Origin: Alphaproteobacteria bacterium
GTDB lineage: Bacteria > Pseudomonadota > Alphaproteobacteria > TMED109
Direction: 5' to 3'
Length of the DNA stretch: 64,000 nt
Assembly (NCBI GenBank): GCA_022825235.1
Contig: JAJDYI010000086.1
Location: 1 to 64,000 of the forward strand
Both the position numbers and the translations under genes were made by a program. The notes beneath the pieces are model-generated. The model was given only the letters and a program-made list of their open reading frames with translations. It ran no database searches and was not told the DNA's origin. Of the stretch, positions 57,487 through 64,000 are shown piece after piece (position 1 is the first letter of the stretch; every line of letters begins with the position of its first letter).

Positions 57487-58050
57487 ATGGACTTCAGTTA
57501 CCTGAGCAGGCGGACGTTCCTGCAAGGTACGGGTACCACCGCGGCTGGGGTCGCGATCACGGGTACCCTCGGTGCTGGCGGCATCGCGGTCGCGGAAGAC
57601 GCGTCCTGGGCCTTCGAGCCGAAGGCCCTCGACGAAACCACGATCCGCGGTCTCATCGCGATGGCGCGGCAGCTCTATCCGCATGATTTTCTGGACGACG
57701 GCCCGTACGTGAAAGTGGTTGCCGACCTCGACGCCAGCGCTGCCGAGGACGCGGACCTGCAGAAATTGCTCACTGACGGGGTAAGCGGATTGGGCGTCGT
57801 GGTGTCTGGCGACGCTTCCCACGACGTAGCCTTCCACGCGCAGAGCCGGGGGCTGCAGTTGCGGGCGATGAAGCGCGAAGAGGCAGACAACAACGCGTTC
57901 TTCGAGGCAGTGCGCGGCGCGACCCTAGGCGGGCTCTACGGCAATCCCGAAGTTGCAGCCGCACTGGGCTTCGAGGGATCCGCAGTCGAACACGGTGGTT
58001 ACCTGGACCGCGGTTTCGACGACATCGACTGGCTGCCGCAGTCTTCCTGA
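57487..58050 (+). CDS. Gluconate 2-dehydrogenase subunit 3-like protein (Tat-exported)
   Basis: The 187-aa protein begins MDFSYLSRRTFLQGTGTTAA, a twin-arginine signal (SRRTFLQG). The mature part has LIAMARQLYPHDFLDDGPY and, near the end, GATLGGLYGNPEVAAALGF, the family signature of the small gamma subunit. This subunit carries the FAD-binding GMC subunit through the Tat system as a hetero-complex. The GMC oxidoreductase gene follows after 20 bp. Confidence 0.9.
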   Translation: MDFSYLSRRTFLQGTGTTAAGVAITGTLGAGGIAVAEDASWAFEPKALDETTIRGLIAMARQLYPHDFLDDGPYVKVVADLDASAAEDADLQKLLTDGVSGLGVVVSGDASHDVAFHAQSRGLQLRAMKREEADNNAFFEAVRGATLGGLYGNPEVAAALGFEGSAVEHGGYLDRGFDDIDWLPQSS

Positions 58051-58070
58051 CTGCAGAGGGGGGATGAACA

Positions 58071-59651
58071 ATGGCTCGTACATACGACCTGAACGACGAT
58101 AGCGTCGTCGTCATCATTGGTTCTGGAGCCGGCGGCGGCACGCTGGGACACGAACTTTCGGAAAAAGGCATCGACGTGGTCTGCCTGGAGGCCGGGCCGC
58201 GGCTGGACCTCGGCGACATCGTGAACGATTGGGGCACGATGGGCGCGAGGCTGAGCTGGAACGACAAGCGGATCGGCACAGGCGTGCTGAATCCGGGATA
58301 CCCGCTGTGGGTGTGCAAGACAGTCGGCGGAACCACAGTGCACTGGGCGGGCGCCAGCCTGCGCTTCCAGGAACACGAGTGGAAGGTCCGTACGGTGTAC
58401 GGAGACGTTCCGGGTGCCACCCTGCTGGACTGGCCCATCGACGCGGCCGAGATGGACCCGTACTACTCCCGGGCCGAGGACAAGCTGGGGACCACGGGCA
58501 CGCACGGGATTCCGCGGCTCCCGGGCAACAACAACTACAAGGTCATGGAGTACGGCGCGAAGAAGCTTGGCTACCAGACCGTGCACACGGGCAACATGTC
58601 GATCAACCCGGAGCCGCGCGACGGCCGCCCAGGTTGCGTGCAGCTCGGATTCTGCATGGCAGGGTGCGCGATCGGCGCCAAGTGGTCGGTGCTGTATTCC
58701 GAGGTTCCGAAGGCGGAAGCGACCGGACACTTCGAGCTCCGTCCCGAATCGATGGTGGTTCGCGTCCTGCACGACGATTCCGGCAAGGCGACCGGCGTTG
58801 AGTACCTCGATGCCGACGGCAACCTCCAGATGCAGAAAGCGCGGGTCGTTGCCGTCGCGGGCAACTCGGTGGAAACGCCGCGCCTCCTGCTGAACTCCGC
58901 CAGCGGGATGTTCCCGGATGGCCTGGCAAACTCGTCCGGACAGGTCGGGCGCAACTACATGCGGCACCTGACCGCCACCGTGTACGCCGTGATGCCCGGA
59001 GCAGTGCACTTTGACCGTGGCACCCAGATGGCCGGAATCGTGATGGACGAAGTCCGTAACGACACCAGCCGCGGATTCGCCGGCGGTTACCTGATGGAAA
59101 CCTTGCCCGGCTTCGGCGTCGCTGCCATCGCAGGCAACGTCGGTGGGATGGCGGTCGATACCCCAGGGACATGGGGACGCGACTACACCCGCGAGGTGAT
59201 CGAGAACTACCGGAACATGGCCGGGATGTGGCTGGTTGGTGAAGACATGCCGCAGGCTGACAACCGGGTCACGCTCCACGACACGGAGAAGGACCAGTAC
59301 GGTCTTCCGATTCCGGTGGTGCATTTCGACGAGCACCCGAACGACCTGGCCATGCGGAACCACGCGTACCGGATGGGCAGCGCCGTCTACGAGGCGGCTG
59401 GGGCCAGCAAGACCTACGAGCTCCCGCCGTTCCCGGGCACGCACAACCTCGGCACGTGCCGCATGAGCGCGAATGCGGCAGACGGCGTGTGTGGTCCCAC
59501 CGGGGCGACGCACGACATCCCGAACCTGTTCATTTCCGACGGCAGCCAGTTCACCACTGGCGCCGCGGAGAACCCGACGCTGACGATTGTCGCGTTGGCG
59601 ATCCGGCAGGCGGAACTCATGGCCGAGGCCATGCGGACCAACTCGATCTAG
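58071..59651 (+). CDS. GMC-family oxidoreductase (gluconate dehydrogenase-like large subunit)
   Basis: The 526-aa flavoprotein has the dinucleotide motif VVIIGSGAGGGTLGHELSEKG, then GGTTVHWAGASLRF, an interior Cys cluster (VQLGFCMAGCAIGAKW) and the C-terminal GTHNLGTCRMS (catalytic His) with NLFISDGSQFTTGAAENPTL. It has no signal peptide and should be carried out by the Tat-signalled partner encoded upstream. The third, cytochrome c subunit of the usual trimer is absent next to it. The substrate could be gluconate, 2-ketogluconate, fructose or another polyol. A strong hairpin follows. Confidence 0.9.
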   Translation: MARTYDLNDDSVVVIIGSGAGGGTLGHELSEKGIDVVCLEAGPRLDLGDIVNDWGTMGARLSWNDKRIGTGVLNPGYPLWVCKTVGGTTVHWAGASLRFQEHEWKVRTVYGDVPGATLLDWPIDAAEMDPYYSRAEDKLGTTGTHGIPRLPGNNNYKVMEYGAKKLGYQTVHTGNMSINPEPRDGRPGCVQLGFCMAGCAIGAKWSVLYSEVPKAEATGHFELRPESMVVRVLHDDSGKATGVEYLDADGNLQMQKARVVAVAGNSVETPRLLLNSASGMFPDGLANSSGQVGRNYMRHLTATVYAVMPGAVHFDRGTQMAGIVMDEVRNDTSRGFAGGYLMETLPGFGVAAIAGNVGGMAVDTPGTWGRDYTREVIENYRNMAGMWLVGEDMPQADNRVTLHDTEKDQYGLPIPVVHFDEHPNDLAMRNHAYRMGSAVYEAAGASKTYELPPFPGTHNLGTCRMSANAADGVCGPTGATHDIPNLFISDGSQFTTGAAENPTLTIVALAIRQAELMAEAMRTNSI

Positions 59652-59664
59652 GGTTTGTTTCGAG

Positions 59665-59697
59665 GACAGGGGGCGCGGCAACGCCGCGCCCCCTGTC
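59665..59697 (+). terminator. Rho-independent-like hairpin
   Basis: GACAGGGGGCGCGGC and GCCGCGCCCCCTGTC form a perfect 15-bp stem closed by the loop AAC, starting 14 bp after the GMC gene. The following TTCC is a weak T-tract. It probably ends the two-gene transcript. Confidence 0.75.
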
Positions 59698-59713
59698 ATT
59701 CCCGGGCGTCGCG

Positions 59714-59727
59714 AACCTCCGGAGGTT
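59714..59727. promoter_or_regulatory. Perfect 14-bp palindrome
   Basis: AACCTCCGGAGGTT is self-complementary, with flanking CG/GCG. It may be part of the same termination region or a regulator site. No function can be assigned. Confidence 0.35.
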
Positions 59728-59861
59728 GCGACACCGGGTCGGGCCTGAACCGGCGGTCCCTGAACTCGCGCCGTCAGCGCTGCCGTGGCGGGCACCCGTT
59801 CGCGGGTGCTGGGGGGGTGCCGCTACCCGTCGCACCGTGCCTCCTCGCGGTTTGCTCACCG

Positions 59862-59883
59862 ACCTAGAGTCAACCTAGAGTCA
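59862..59883 (+). repeat. Tandem 11-bp direct repeat upstream of the STAS gene
   Basis: ACCTAGAGTCA occurs twice head to tail. It ends about 33 bp before TTGACG (59,916-59,921), a good -35 word whose 17-bp-spaced -10 candidate TACTCA is weak. This layout suits a promoter that needs an activator bound at the repeat. Confidence 0.4.
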
Positions 59884-60007
59884 TTCGGGAAGGTGCCTGA
59901 TTGCGCTATCGAACATTGACGCAAATTGGCTGGCGTGGTACTCAACACCATGATGTGGCGTCGTCCGGCACGGTCGGGCCGGAACGCCTCCAGAAGGAGT
60001 AGTCGCC

Positions 60008-60343
60008 GTGGAAATGAAGAGTACCAAAGAAGGAGACGTGCTCATTTTCGAGCCTGAAGGCCGCATCGATGGAACCAATGCCAGAGATGTTGAGACGGCT
60101 TTTCTTGACAAGGTGCGTGGTGGCGAATTGGTCATCCTCGTCGATTTCTCAGAAGTCGACTTCATTTCGAGTGCGGGGCTCCGGGTTCTGTTGATGGTGG
60201 CTAAGGAAGTCAAGGCCAGGTCCGGACGAATCGAGCTGTGCTCCATGCGGGACTACCTGAAGGAAGTATTTGAAGTAAGCGGCTTTAACGCCATCTTCCA
60301 GATTCATGAGGCCCGAAGCGACGGGCTGGCATCGCTGTCGTAG
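60008..60343 (+). CDS. STAS-domain anti-sigma factor antagonist
   Basis: The 111-aa protein begins at GTG 60,008 (ATG 60,014 is possible) after AAGGAG. It has the SpoIIAA-like pattern VLIFEPEGRIDGTNARDV, VILVDFSEVDFISSAGLRVL, with the phosphorylatable Ser in FISSAG, and FEVSGFNAIFQI. Such proteins bind unphosphorylated to a switch kinase and free a sigma factor or act in other partner-switching pathways. No kinase or phosphatase gene is next to it. A related scheme in proteobacteria controls biofilm or surface growth. Confidence 0.92.
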   Translation: MEMKSTKEGDVLIFEPEGRIDGTNARDVETAFLDKVRGGELVILVDFSEVDFISSAGLRVLLMVAKEVKARSGRIELCSMRDYLKEVFEVSGFNAIFQIHEARSDGLASLS

Positions 60344-60350
60344 CAGTCCA

Positions 60351-61169
60351 TCAAGCCAGATGATTTAGCGGGCCCCGCCCGCCGCCCAGTTCAGGTGCAG
60401 TCCGAATCGCGCGTTGCACGTAGGCGTGCCCTTCTGACGTCGCGTCAATCAATGTCTGTCCGTTGGCGATCCCGGCCGCGATGGCGCTCGCCAACGTGCA
60501 GCCGGTCCCATGCGTGTGCGGGGTGTCCAGTCGGTCGGCTGCGAACTCTCGGACCTCCGCTTCGGTGATCAGCAGGTCGGTGACCACCGCGCCGCCGATG
60601 TGCCCACCGGTGATCAGCGCCGCGTGCGCGCCCATCGCGAGCATGCGCCGGCCGGCTGCCAGCATTTCGTCCTGATTGGTGACCGGGCGACCGGTCAGTC
60701 GCGCCGCTTCCGGGGCATTGGGCGTGACCAGGTATGCCCGGCGTACCAGCCGTTCACGGAGCGTTGCTTCCGCGTCCGGCTCGAGCAACGTATCACCCGA
60801 ACTCGCGGTCAGCACGGGATCGACGATGAGCGGCGTCCCGGCCGCACAACCGGCGACGGTTTCAAGCACGGCCTCGATCGTTGCCTTCGTGCAGAGCATG
60901 CCGGTCTTGATCGCATCCGCTCCGAGATCCTCGAGCGCCGTCCGCATCTGCAGCGCGACGAGATCCGGGGGAACGTGCAGGGTTCGGTGGATTCGGTGCG
61001 TATCCTGCGCGGTGACCGCCGTGACCGCCGACATCGCATAGACGCCCATCGACGTGGCGGTCTTCAGGTCGGCCTGAAGCCCGGCGCCGCCACCCGAATC
61101 AGACCCGGCCACCACCAGCAGCCGGCCGAGCCGGCTGCCACTTCGCCGGGTGTGTGGGCGTTGCGTCAA
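60351..61169 (-). CDS. thiD: Hydroxymethylpyrimidine/phosphomethylpyrimidine kinase
   Basis: The 272-aa ThiD enzyme of thiamine synthesis phosphorylates HMP and HMP-P. Motifs are VVAGSDSGGGAGLQADLKT, AVTAVTAQDTHRI, DAIKTGMLCT, VDPVLTASSGDTLL, VTPNAPEAARLTG and the C-terminal THGTGCTLASAIAAGIANG with the anion hole and catalytic Asp equivalent region. Its start overlaps the end of glmM by 4 bp, so it is translated after glmM. No other thi gene is in the window. Confidence 0.94.
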   Translation of the reverse strand: MTQRPHTRRSGSRLGRLLVVAGSDSGGGAGLQADLKTATSMGVYAMSAVTAVTAQDTHRIHRTLHVPPDLVALQMRTALEDLGADAIKTGMLCTKATIEAVLETVAGCAAGTPLIVDPVLTASSGDTLLEPDAEATLRERLVRRAYLVTPNAPEAARLTGRPVTNQDEMLAAGRRMLAMGAHAALITGGHIGGAVVTDLLITEAEVREFAADRLDTPHTHGTGCTLASAIAAGIANGQTLIDATSEGHAYVQRAIRTAPELGGGRGPLNHLA

Positions 61170-62530
61170 GCGGCGGTCCGGCTGGCCGTGGCAACTGCGG
61201 CGGAAATCAGATCGATGATGTCTCGGGCGGCCGGCTCATCCGAGGTCTCGACCAGGACGCGCAGCAACGGTTCGGTACCCGATGTCCGCACGACGAGACG
61301 GCCCTTCCCCCGGAGGCGCCGTTCCGCTTCCGTGACCGCCGACCGAACGGACGGGATGACGAGCGGGTCCTCGTTCCGGCCCTTCGGCAGATGGACGCTG
61401 GACAGGTGCTGCGGAACGGCTTCGTATCGGGGCAACAGACCGGATAGGGGGGAACCCGTGCGGGCCATGACGGCAAGCGCCTGCAGCGCCGAGGCGAGCC
61501 CGTCTCCCGTCTCGCTGTGGTTGCCCAGGATGATGTGCCCGGAAGGTTCGCCGCCGACGTTGCATCCGTGCGACCGCATCCATCGCGATACGTGGCGGTC
61601 CCCGACCGGCGCGCGAAGGAGGCTCAAGTGAAGCGTGCCCAGGAAACGTTCGAACCCGAGATTGGAGAAAGGCGTCCCCACCACCGCACCGCCGGCAAGT
61701 TTCCCGGCCTCCAGCCACTCGCGTGCAATCAGCCCGATCAGCCGGTCGCCGTCCACGATCCGACCCTGTTCGTCGGCTAGGACGCAGCGGTCGGCATCGC
61801 CGTCCAGCGCGATTCCGAGGTCTGCTCCGGTTTCCCGGACCCGGGCGGCCATGGCCTCCGGGGCCGTCGATCCGCAGTCACGGTTGATGTTCTTGCCGTC
61901 GGGCGCCACGCCCATGGCCACGACTTCAGCACCGAGCTCCCAGAGCACCTGCGGCGTGACGCGCCAGGCCGCACCGTTGGCGCAGTCCACCACGACCTTG
62001 AGACCGTCCAGTCTGAGGTTGGATGGCACGGTGGCCTTGACCCATTCGTTGTACCGGCCAACGGCATCGTCAATCCGCTTGGCCCGGCCGATGTGCGCCG
62101 CCACCGCCAGCGAGTTCGGCGCCGGCATCTCCTGCAGGCGCTCCTCAAGTGAACGCTCGACGTCTTCGGAAAGCTTGCGGCCGTCCTGGCCAAACAGCTT
62201 GATGCCGTTGTCCTGCCACGCATTGTGCGAGCCCGAGATCATGACGCCCAGATCACACCGCATGGAACGGACCAGCATGGGAATCGCCGCCGTCGGGATG
62301 GGGCCGACGAGGAACACGTTCATACCGATGGACAGGAAGCCGCTGGTCAGGGCCGTTTCCATCATGTAGCCCGACAGCCGGGTGTCCTTCCCGATGACGA
62401 CGTGGTGGCGATGGTCGCCGCGCGTGAACTCCGCACCGGCAGCGATACCGATGCGCTGGACGAAGTCCGGTGTCAGCGGCGGCTCGTTGGCACGGCCACG
62501 AATGCCATCGGTTCCGAAGATGCGTCCCAT
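61166..62530 (-). CDS. glmM: Phosphoglucosamine mutase
   Basis: The 454-aa enzyme interconverts glucosamine-6-P and glucosamine-1-P for UDP-GlcNAc synthesis. The N-terminal IFGTDGIRGRAN is characteristic. The active-site Ser101 lies in GVMISGSHNAWQDNG, where most homologues have ASHNP. The metal loop IALDGDADRCVLAD and the sugar loop GGEPSGHIIL are intact, as is RTSGTEPLLRVLVE near the end. It heads a two-gene unit with thiD. The Gly/Ala change around the phospho-Ser is unusual but the Ser is kept. Confidence 0.94.
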   Translation of the reverse strand: MGRIFGTDGIRGRANEPPLTPDFVQRIGIAAGAEFTRGDHRHHVVIGKDTRLSGYMMETALTSGFLSIGMNVFLVGPIPTAAIPMLVRSMRCDLGVMISGSHNAWQDNGIKLFGQDGRKLSEDVERSLEERLQEMPAPNSLAVAAHIGRAKRIDDAVGRYNEWVKATVPSNLRLDGLKVVVDCANGAAWRVTPQVLWELGAEVVAMGVAPDGKNINRDCGSTAPEAMAARVRETGADLGIALDGDADRCVLADEQGRIVDGDRLIGLIAREWLEAGKLAGGAVVGTPFSNLGFERFLGTLHLSLLRAPVGDRHVSRWMRSHGCNVGGEPSGHIILGNHSETGDGLASALQALAVMARTGSPLSGLLPRYEAVPQHLSSVHLPKGRNEDPLVIPSVRSAVTEAERRLRGKGRLVVRTSGTEPLLRVLVETSDEPAARDIIDLISAAVATASRTAA

Positions 62531-62611
62531 AGCCCTTCCCGAAACGCTACTGTGGCGCCTTTCTACAGACGGGGCCGTGACCCGTAAACGGGAGCCCGGG
62601 GGGTGTCAGGA

Positions 62612-63829
62612 ATGAAAATTACTGCGATCGAGACCGTCTCGCATGCGCGTTTTCCCAACCTCCTGTGGGTGCATGTGCACACCGACGAGGGGATCACCGG
62701 CTTGGGTGAGACCTTTTACGGGACGGGTTCCTCCGAGGGTCACATCCACGCATATGCGTCCAAGCTCCTGTTGGGCGAGGATCCGCTCCAGATCGACCGC
62801 CACAGCAAACGGCTGGTGTCCTACATCGGACACTCCGGCTCCGGAGCGGAGGTCCGGGGCAATTCGGCATTGGATGTGGCGCTGTGGGACATCTGGGGAA
62901 AGGCGACCGGGCAGCCCATCTACCAGCTCCTGGGCGGACGAAGCCGGGACGCCATCCGCGTCTACAACACCTGCGCCGGCTACCAGTACGTCCGGACCCA
63001 CTCCAAGCAGTCCACCGACAGCTTCAACCTGCCCGGCGATCAGCCGGAGGGACCGTACGAAGACCTTCAGGCGTTCCTGACCGATGCCGGCGCACTGGCC
63101 AAGAGCCTGCAGGCCATGGGCATCACGGGGATGAAGATCTGGCCGTTCGACTATGCGGCCGAAGCCTCCGGCGGACATTACATCTCGCCGGCAGACTTGA
63201 GCCGCGCAGTGGAGCCGTTCCGGAAGATTCGTGACGCCGTGGGCGACAGCATGGACGTCATGGTCGAACTTCACGCCATGTGGGACCTTCCGCAGGCCAA
63301 ACGGATCGCCGCGGCATTGGAGCCCTGCAATCCGTTCTGGTTCGAGGATCCGATCCGCATGGACAGTCTGCGGAGTCTGAAGGACTTTCGCGATTCCACG
63401 CGGGTTCCCACCACGGCCAGCGAAACCCTCGGCAGCCGGGGCCAGTTTCGCGAACTCCTGGAACTCGGCGCATGCGACTACGTGATGTACGACATCGGCT
63501 GGGTCGGCGGACTTTCCGAGGCCCGCAAGATCGCCGCAATGGCCGAAGCCTGGCATCGCCCGGTCGCGCCCCACGACTGCACCGGGCCGGTCATCTTCGC
63601 CGCTTCGGTCCACCACGTGATCAACGCGACCAATGCCCTGGTGCAGGAAGTGGTCCGCGCCTTCTACTACGGCTGGTTTCAAGAGGTCGTGACCGACCTG
63701 CCGCCGCTCGAGAATGGATTGCTGCGGCCGCTGGAAGGGCCCGGTCTCGGGCTGAATCTCCGGCCCGAGTTTCTCGACGACCCGGATTGCCGGGTGCGGA
63801 GAACGGACGCTCGCGGCACCACCGGGTGA
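62612..63829 (+). CDS. Enolase-superfamily dehydratase (mandelate racemase/muconate lactonizing type)
   Basis: The protein is about 405 aa. ATG 62,612 is chosen, while a GTG at 62,603 is possible. It has the capping domain (NSALDVALWDIWGKATG, YQLLGG) and a barrel with the likely catalytic Lys region GMKIWPFDYAAE. Metal ligands are in VMVELHAMWD, WFEDPIRM and TTASETLG. The catalytic His is in PVAPHDCTGP, as in galactonate dehydratase-like enzymes. It should abstract the alpha proton of an acid sugar. The substrate is unknown. It is divergent from glmM. Confidence 0.9.
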   Translation: MKITAIETVSHARFPNLLWVHVHTDEGITGLGETFYGTGSSEGHIHAYASKLLLGEDPLQIDRHSKRLVSYIGHSGSGAEVRGNSALDVALWDIWGKATGQPIYQLLGGRSRDAIRVYNTCAGYQYVRTHSKQSTDSFNLPGDQPEGPYEDLQAFLTDAGALAKSLQAMGITGMKIWPFDYAAEASGGHYISPADLSRAVEPFRKIRDAVGDSMDVMVELHAMWDLPQAKRIAAALEPCNPFWFEDPIRMDSLRSLKDFRDSTRVPTTASETLGSRGQFRELLELGACDYVMYDIGWVGGLSEARKIAAMAEAWHRPVAPHDCTGPVIFAASVHHVINATNALVQEVVRAFYYGWFQEVVTDLPPLENGLLRPLEGPGLGLNLRPEFLDDPDCRVRRTDARGTTG

Positions 63830-64000
63830 CGGGAGCGGCGGGGCCGGTTCGCCCGCAGACGGCCGAGCGCCCCGATTTGTCACCGGTTGTATCCGGCGCC
63901 TGGGGCAGCGCGGTTCCTCCGGTGGCCGGTTACCTGGCTGGCGGGGGCGTTCGCTTGACCTGGCCAGGGTGGTCGTTGCGATCTGGTCCCCCTTCGGCCA
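63830..64000. other. Intergenic, window edge
   Basis: No gene recognised before the window end. A hydrophobic-looking composition after 63,920 could be the start of the next gene, but the evidence is too short. Confidence 0.3.

Noticed and set aside
1-64000. CRISPR array
   Set aside because: No regularly spaced repeats of 25-40 bases were seen. The only tandem repeats are the 11-mer near 59.87 kb and the poly-Gly triplets.

Overview
The window is GC-rich DNA from a Gram-negative bacterium, most likely an uncultured proteobacterium, perhaps gammaproteobacterial. The signs are HspQ, SfsA, a MoxR/DUF58/Bat operon, type-V-like autotransporters with a C-terminal Phe, lipobox lipoproteins and a periplasmic PQQ dehydrogenase. 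The assignment rests on gene content only, since no rRNA is present.

Positions 1 to about 16,100 look like a decayed accessory island abutting a tRNA-Thr(CGU) gene at 16,098-16,173. A truncated integrase N-terminus (15,857-15,958) lies beside the tRNA. Moving leftwards there is a group II intron with a frameshifted reverse transcriptase (about 13.8-15.7 kb), then two tandem paralogous FN3/Ig-like autotransporters with duplicated leader regions (10.2-13.3 and 6.1-9.5 kb). A TbpB-like surface lipoprotein follows (5.2-6.0 kb), then the frameshifted tail of a type ISP restriction-modification gene, a PIN toxin with a small partner, an HTH protein, and a cluster of HigBA-type toxin-antitoxin genes and fragments.

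Positions 16.2-29.6 kb are mainly housekeeping and metabolism. They hold an OmpR-type two-component system, hspQ, a DsbA-fold isomerase, a MmgE/PrpD protein, a lone molybdenum hydroxylase large subunit, a class V aminotransferase, nrdB, a 2-keto-4-pentenoate hydratase-like protein, and PhyH- and TauD-type dioxygenases.

Positions 29.9-32.8 kb hold a compact defence-like cassette: an AbiEi-like antitoxin, an AbiEii-like nucleotidyltransferase and an Mrr-like endonuclease homologue, behind a promoter with a palindromic operator.

Positions 33.2-44.4 kb hold a Gld-type ABC export operon with a DUF4340 protein, an SDR, a thioredoxin-fold protein, a ferredoxin-reductase, an HtrA/Deg protease, the sfsA-map pair and a CinA-N-domain protein. 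At 44,450-44,762 a tRNA-Leu(UAA) gene is split by a 225-nt group I intron inside the anticodon.

Positions 44.9-64 kb hold small exported proteins, a tRNA-Thr(UGU) and the moxR-DUF58-batABC operon (46.4-52.2 kb). A PQQ dehydrogenase operon with its cytochrome c follows, then a GlcD-type oxidase, a Tat-exported gluconate-dehydrogenase-like pair, a STAS protein, thiD-glmM and an enolase-superfamily dehydratase. The periplasmic quinoprotein, GlcD and GMC modules suggest respiratory oxidation of alcohols, 2-hydroxy acids and sugar derivatives.
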